A DNA stretch of 6,110 nucleotides from an uncultured Clostridium sp. (GTDB lineage: Bacteria; Bacillota; Clostridia; TANB77; CAG-508): the NCBI GenBank assembly GCA_905203195.1, contig CAJKVD010000051.1, forward strand, positions 1 to 6,110, given 5' to 3'. Within the stretch, counting starts at the first letter, position 1, and every line of letters starts with the position of its first letter. Below, in pieces: positions 3,320 through 6,110 of the stretch. Position numbers and translations under genes: made by a program. The notes below the pieces were generated by a model that saw nothing but the letters and a program-made list of their open reading frames with translations, was not told the origin of the DNA and did no database searches.

Positions 3320-6110
3320 ATGAAGAAAAAAGATGTTTTTAAATTTTATGAATTAACAAACCCACAAAAGAATATTTTACAAATGGATCAAGTGAATAAT
3401 AAATGCAGTAGTGTTAGCCACATTTTATCTGTTATGAAATTAAACAGCACTCTTGACCCTAAATTACTTAGGAAAACTATTGATATTATTATAGAAAGAA
3501 ATGATTCTTTCCATATTCATTTCAAAAGGAATAAAGATGGTTCTTATGTTCAGTTTTTTGCTGACCCTGAAAATCCTACTATTAATATACATCAATTAGA
3601 TAATGAGGATATTTCTTTTATTATGGATTTTTATAGAAATCTTGAATTATCTTTAATTCAATTATATGCTTTCGGGCTTGTTTTTACTCCATCTCATACA
3701 TATGTTATATATAAATCTCATCATATTATTGCCGATGGATGGGGCATGACTCAAGTTGCTGAACAAATCAAAGAAGTTTATTCAAAATTGGTTTTGAATA
3801 TTTCTTTAGATGACTTTAAAAGACCTAGTTATACTAGTCTTATTAAAAGAGAGCAAAATTATTTAAACTCTTCTAAATATAAATCTGATTTTTTATTTTG
3901 GGATAATTATGTTTATTCTTTAGATACTTCGCGTCTTTTTCATAACGATGACATATTCCAGAAAGATGCTATTCGTTCTGACCATTTAATTCCAGCTTCT
4001 TTGGCGGAATCTATCGACTCTTTTTGCAAATCTAACTCTATTTCTGAATATGCATTTTTCTTAGCAATTTTGACTATTTACTTTTCTAAAATTTATAATT
4101 CTAAAAATATGGTTTTTGGTACACCTTTTTTGAATAGACAAAAAAGAGCTAATGAATTAAAATCTACAGGCTTATATATTTGTAATTTGCCACTTTTGGT
4201 GACTCTAACTAATTGTGAAGAGTTTTTATCTTTGTGTCGAAATATTAATACTTCTAATTTAGCATTGTTTAAACATGCTAATTTTCCTTGTCAACAAATT
4301 CAGAATTTATATCATAAAAATACTAATCGTTCAGATTCTTTGTTTGAGGTTGGTTTTTCTTATCAAATTAACGAGTTGCATGATTCATTGCCTAATGGCG
4401 ATAAAGGTCATTGTGAATGGTGTTTTTTGGGTGAGCAAAATAATCCTTTAACTATTCATTTGACTGTATTAAACCATGATAAATTGCTAAGTTTTGATTA
4501 TTGGACTTCTTGTTTTTCTCAAGATGCTATTAATCAAATGAATGATATTTTACTACATTTAATTAGGCAGGTTTTGTCTGGCGTTTTGGATATCTCTAAA
4601 ATTAATGTTCTTACTGATTCTTCTACAGATATCATTAAAAATTTTAATAATAGTGGTAATGTTCTTGTAAATGATACTGTTGTTAATGTTTTTAATAACG
4701 CGGTTTCTAAATATCCTTCTCATACTGCCTTAATTTGTGGTGATGAGTCTTTATCTTATTCTGACTTGGATAAAAAATCTTCTGATTTAGCTAAGTTTTT
4801 GGTTGGTCAGAATTTACCAAAAGGTAAACCTGTTGTTTTATTTTTTGATAAATCTTTTGATATGATCATCTCTATTTTGGCTGTTTTGAAAGCTGGTTCT
4901 TGTTACGTGCCTATCTTGCCAAATGAAAATACTGATAGAATTCAATATATTATGAGTGATTGCAATCCTTTCTGTATTTTGACAGATTCTTTACATCAAG
5001 ATATTTTAAAAGATATTAACTGTCCTATTTTTGCTGTTGATAATATTACTGATTTTCCTGATATTTCTTTGGATTTTTCTAGTATTTTGCCTGAATCTAT
5101 TGCTTATATTATTTATACTTCTGGTTCTACTGGTAATCCAAAAGGTACTATGGTTATGCATACAAATATTGTTAATTTAATTAAATCAATCTCTAATGAT
5201 AAAGTTTTAAAAGCTTGTCATGAAGATGTTTGTATGTCTTTATTAAAATATTCTTTTGATGCTTCTGGTATTGATATTTATACTTCTTTATTATTTGGAG
5301 CTACTTTGCTTCTTGTAAAAAAAGAAGATGAATTGAACCCTGAAAAAGTTTTGCATTTAATTGAACATTATCATGTTACTCGTTCTTTCCTTATTCCTAA
5401 ATGGATTGAACAAATTGCTTATCAAGATAAATATGGCTCTTTTGATCTATCTAGTTTGCGTATTTTGGGTTCTGGTGGTGAATCTCTTAAACCTTATCTT
5501 GTTCAAGATTTACTTAAGAAGTATCCTAATTTGAAAATTTTGAACTTGTATGGTCCTACGGAAACTACTATGTTTACTACTTGTAAACTTGTTAGCCTTG
5601 ATGATTCTAAATCTAATTTTATTAACATTGGTAAACCTATTTTTGGCGCTAGATTGGCTGTTATTAATTCTTATTTAGAATTTTTGCCTCCTAATATAGA
5701 TGGTGAACTTATTGTTTATGAAGATTCTTCTTCTATTAGAAATATTGCTAATGGTTATTTGAATCTTCCTGAGCAAACTGAAAAAAAATTTATTAATATA
5801 TACAACCCTATTTTAAAAAAATATGTTAAAGCTTATAGAACTGGTGATGTAGTTAAATTGACCAATACAGGAGAAATCGAATTTGTTGGCAGAGATGATG
5901 ATGTTGTTAAAGTTAATGGTGGTTATTTGGTTGCTTTGAATGAGGTTGAAAAAAAGATTCAGTCTTTACTTGGAAATGATTTTGATACTTATCCTATTAC
6001 TATACCTTTTAAAAATACTAAGGTTATTATTCTTTTTGTTGTTAGCCATGAATCAAATATTTCTATGTATAGTATTAGAAATTATATTAATAATAATATT
6101 TCTTTTTATA
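3320..6110 (+). CDS. Nonribosomal peptide synthetase, N-terminal condensation-adenylation part (truncated by window end)
   Basis: The frame is open from ATG 3320 to the window edge: 930 codons plus one base. Residues about 8-435 form a condensation domain. It has ERNDSFHIHF (59-68, C2-like), the active-site HHIIADG (134-140, likely catalytic His135), FGTPFLNR (266-273), STGLYICNLPL (282-292, C5-like) and RSDSLFEVGF (337-346, C7-like). Residues from about 455 form an adenylation domain: LSYSDL (478-483, A1), LKAGSCYVP (523-531, A2), YTSGSTGNPKG (599-609, A3), SFDASGID (645-652, A4), NLYGPTE (742-748, A5), YRTGD (839-843, A7) and a GRDDDVVKVNGGY stretch (A8). The A10 lysine, carrier protein and later modules lie beyond 6110. 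The enzyme should activate an amino acid as an adenylate, load it on a carrier and condense it with an upstream acyl or peptidyl donor. Because C is the first domain, an N-acylating starter role is plausible; acceptance from a separate upstream synthetase is the alternative. All visible core motifs are intact. Codons are strongly T-ending, unlike the neighbours. Confidence 0.93.
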   Translation, partial: MKKKDVFKFYELTNPQKNILQMDQVNNKCSSVSHILSVMKLNSTLDPKLLRKTIDIIIERNDSFHIHFKRNKDGSYVQFFADPENPTINIHQLDNEDISFIMDFYRNLELSLIQLYAFGLVFTPSHTYVIYKSHHIIADGWGMTQVAEQIKEVYSKLVLNISLDDFKRPSYTSLIKREQNYLNSSKYKSDFLFWDNYVYSLDTSRLFHNDDIFQKDAIRSDHLIPASLAESIDSFCKSNSISEYAFFLAILTIYFSKIYNSKNMVFGTPFLNRQKRANELKSTGLYICNLPLLVTLTNCEEFLSLCRNINTSNLALFKHANFPCQQIQNLYHKNTNRSDSLFEVGFSYQINELHDSLPNGDKGHCEWCFLGEQNNPLTIHLTVLNHDKLLSFDYWTSCFSQDAINQMNDILLHLIRQVLSGVLDISKINVLTDSSTDIIKNFNNSGNVLVNDTVVNVFNNAVSKYPSHTALICGDESLSYSDLDKKSSDLAKFLVGQNLPKGKPVVLFFDKSFDMIISILAVLKAGSCYVPILPNENTDRIQYIMSDCNPFCILTDSLHQDILKDINCPIFAVDNITDFPDISLDFSSILPESIAYIIYTSGSTGNPKGTMVMHTNIVNLIKSISNDKVLKACHEDVCMSLLKYSFDASGIDIYTSLLFGATLLLVKKEDELNPEKVLHLIEHYHVTRSFLIPKWIEQIAYQDKYGSFDLSSLRILGSGGESLKPYLVQDLLKKYPNLKILNLYGPTETTMFTTCKLVSLDDSKSNFINIGKPIFGARLAVINSYLEFLPPNIDGELIVYEDSSSIRNIANGYLNLPEQTEKKFINIYNPILKKYVKAYRTGDVVKLTNTGEIEFVGRDDDVVKVNGGYLVALNEVEKKIQSLLGNDFDTYPITIPFKNTKVIILFVVSHESNISMYSIRNYINNNISFY

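Overview
The window is about three quarters A+T. It carries two minus-strand genes and the 5' part of one large plus-strand gene. AT-rich coding sequence, lysine/isoleucine-rich proteins, strong AGGAGG-type ribosome binding sites, TAA/TGA stops and sigma-A-like promoters all suggest a low-GC Firmicute, most likely an anaerobic Clostridia-type bacterium. No marker in the window fixes the species.

Layout. Positions 2-35 hold two tandem copies of a GC-rich 15-mer. Positions 36-1166 (minus) encode a membrane-anchored HtrA/DegP-type serine protease with a C-terminal PDZ domain and an intact His-Asp-Ser triad. Positions 1219-1286 form a perfect 31-bp inverted repeat built on the same GC-rich motif as the left edge, TCCGTCCCC, so htrA is bracketed by related repeats. 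Positions 1289-3019 (minus) encode a long-chain acyl-CoA synthetase-like AMP-binding enzyme. Positions 3020-3319 are a divergent intergenic region. It holds a good promoter for the acyl-CoA synthetase, a small hairpin, a match to the core Spo0A box, and an extended -10 promoter and ribosome binding site for the gene to the right. From 3320 to the end (plus) runs an open reading frame of 930 codons with no stop. It encodes the start of a nonribosomal peptide synthetase (NRPS): a condensation domain followed by a nearly complete adenylation domain, cut by the window edge just before the A10 lysine motif.

How the parts may work together. The NRPS protein begins with a condensation domain and not with an adenylation domain. 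This is typical of synthetases that N-acylate their first amino acid (C-starter) or accept an upstream peptidyl carrier. An acyl-CoA-forming enzyme lies directly opposite, so an N-acyl peptide (lipopeptide-like) product is a plausible hypothesis. The sequence does not prove it, because the acyl-CoA synthetase could equally serve general lipid metabolism. The carrier, later modules and release domain lie outside the window. The plus strand is T-rich throughout, so the minus-strand genes favour A-ending codons and the NRPS favours T-ending codons.
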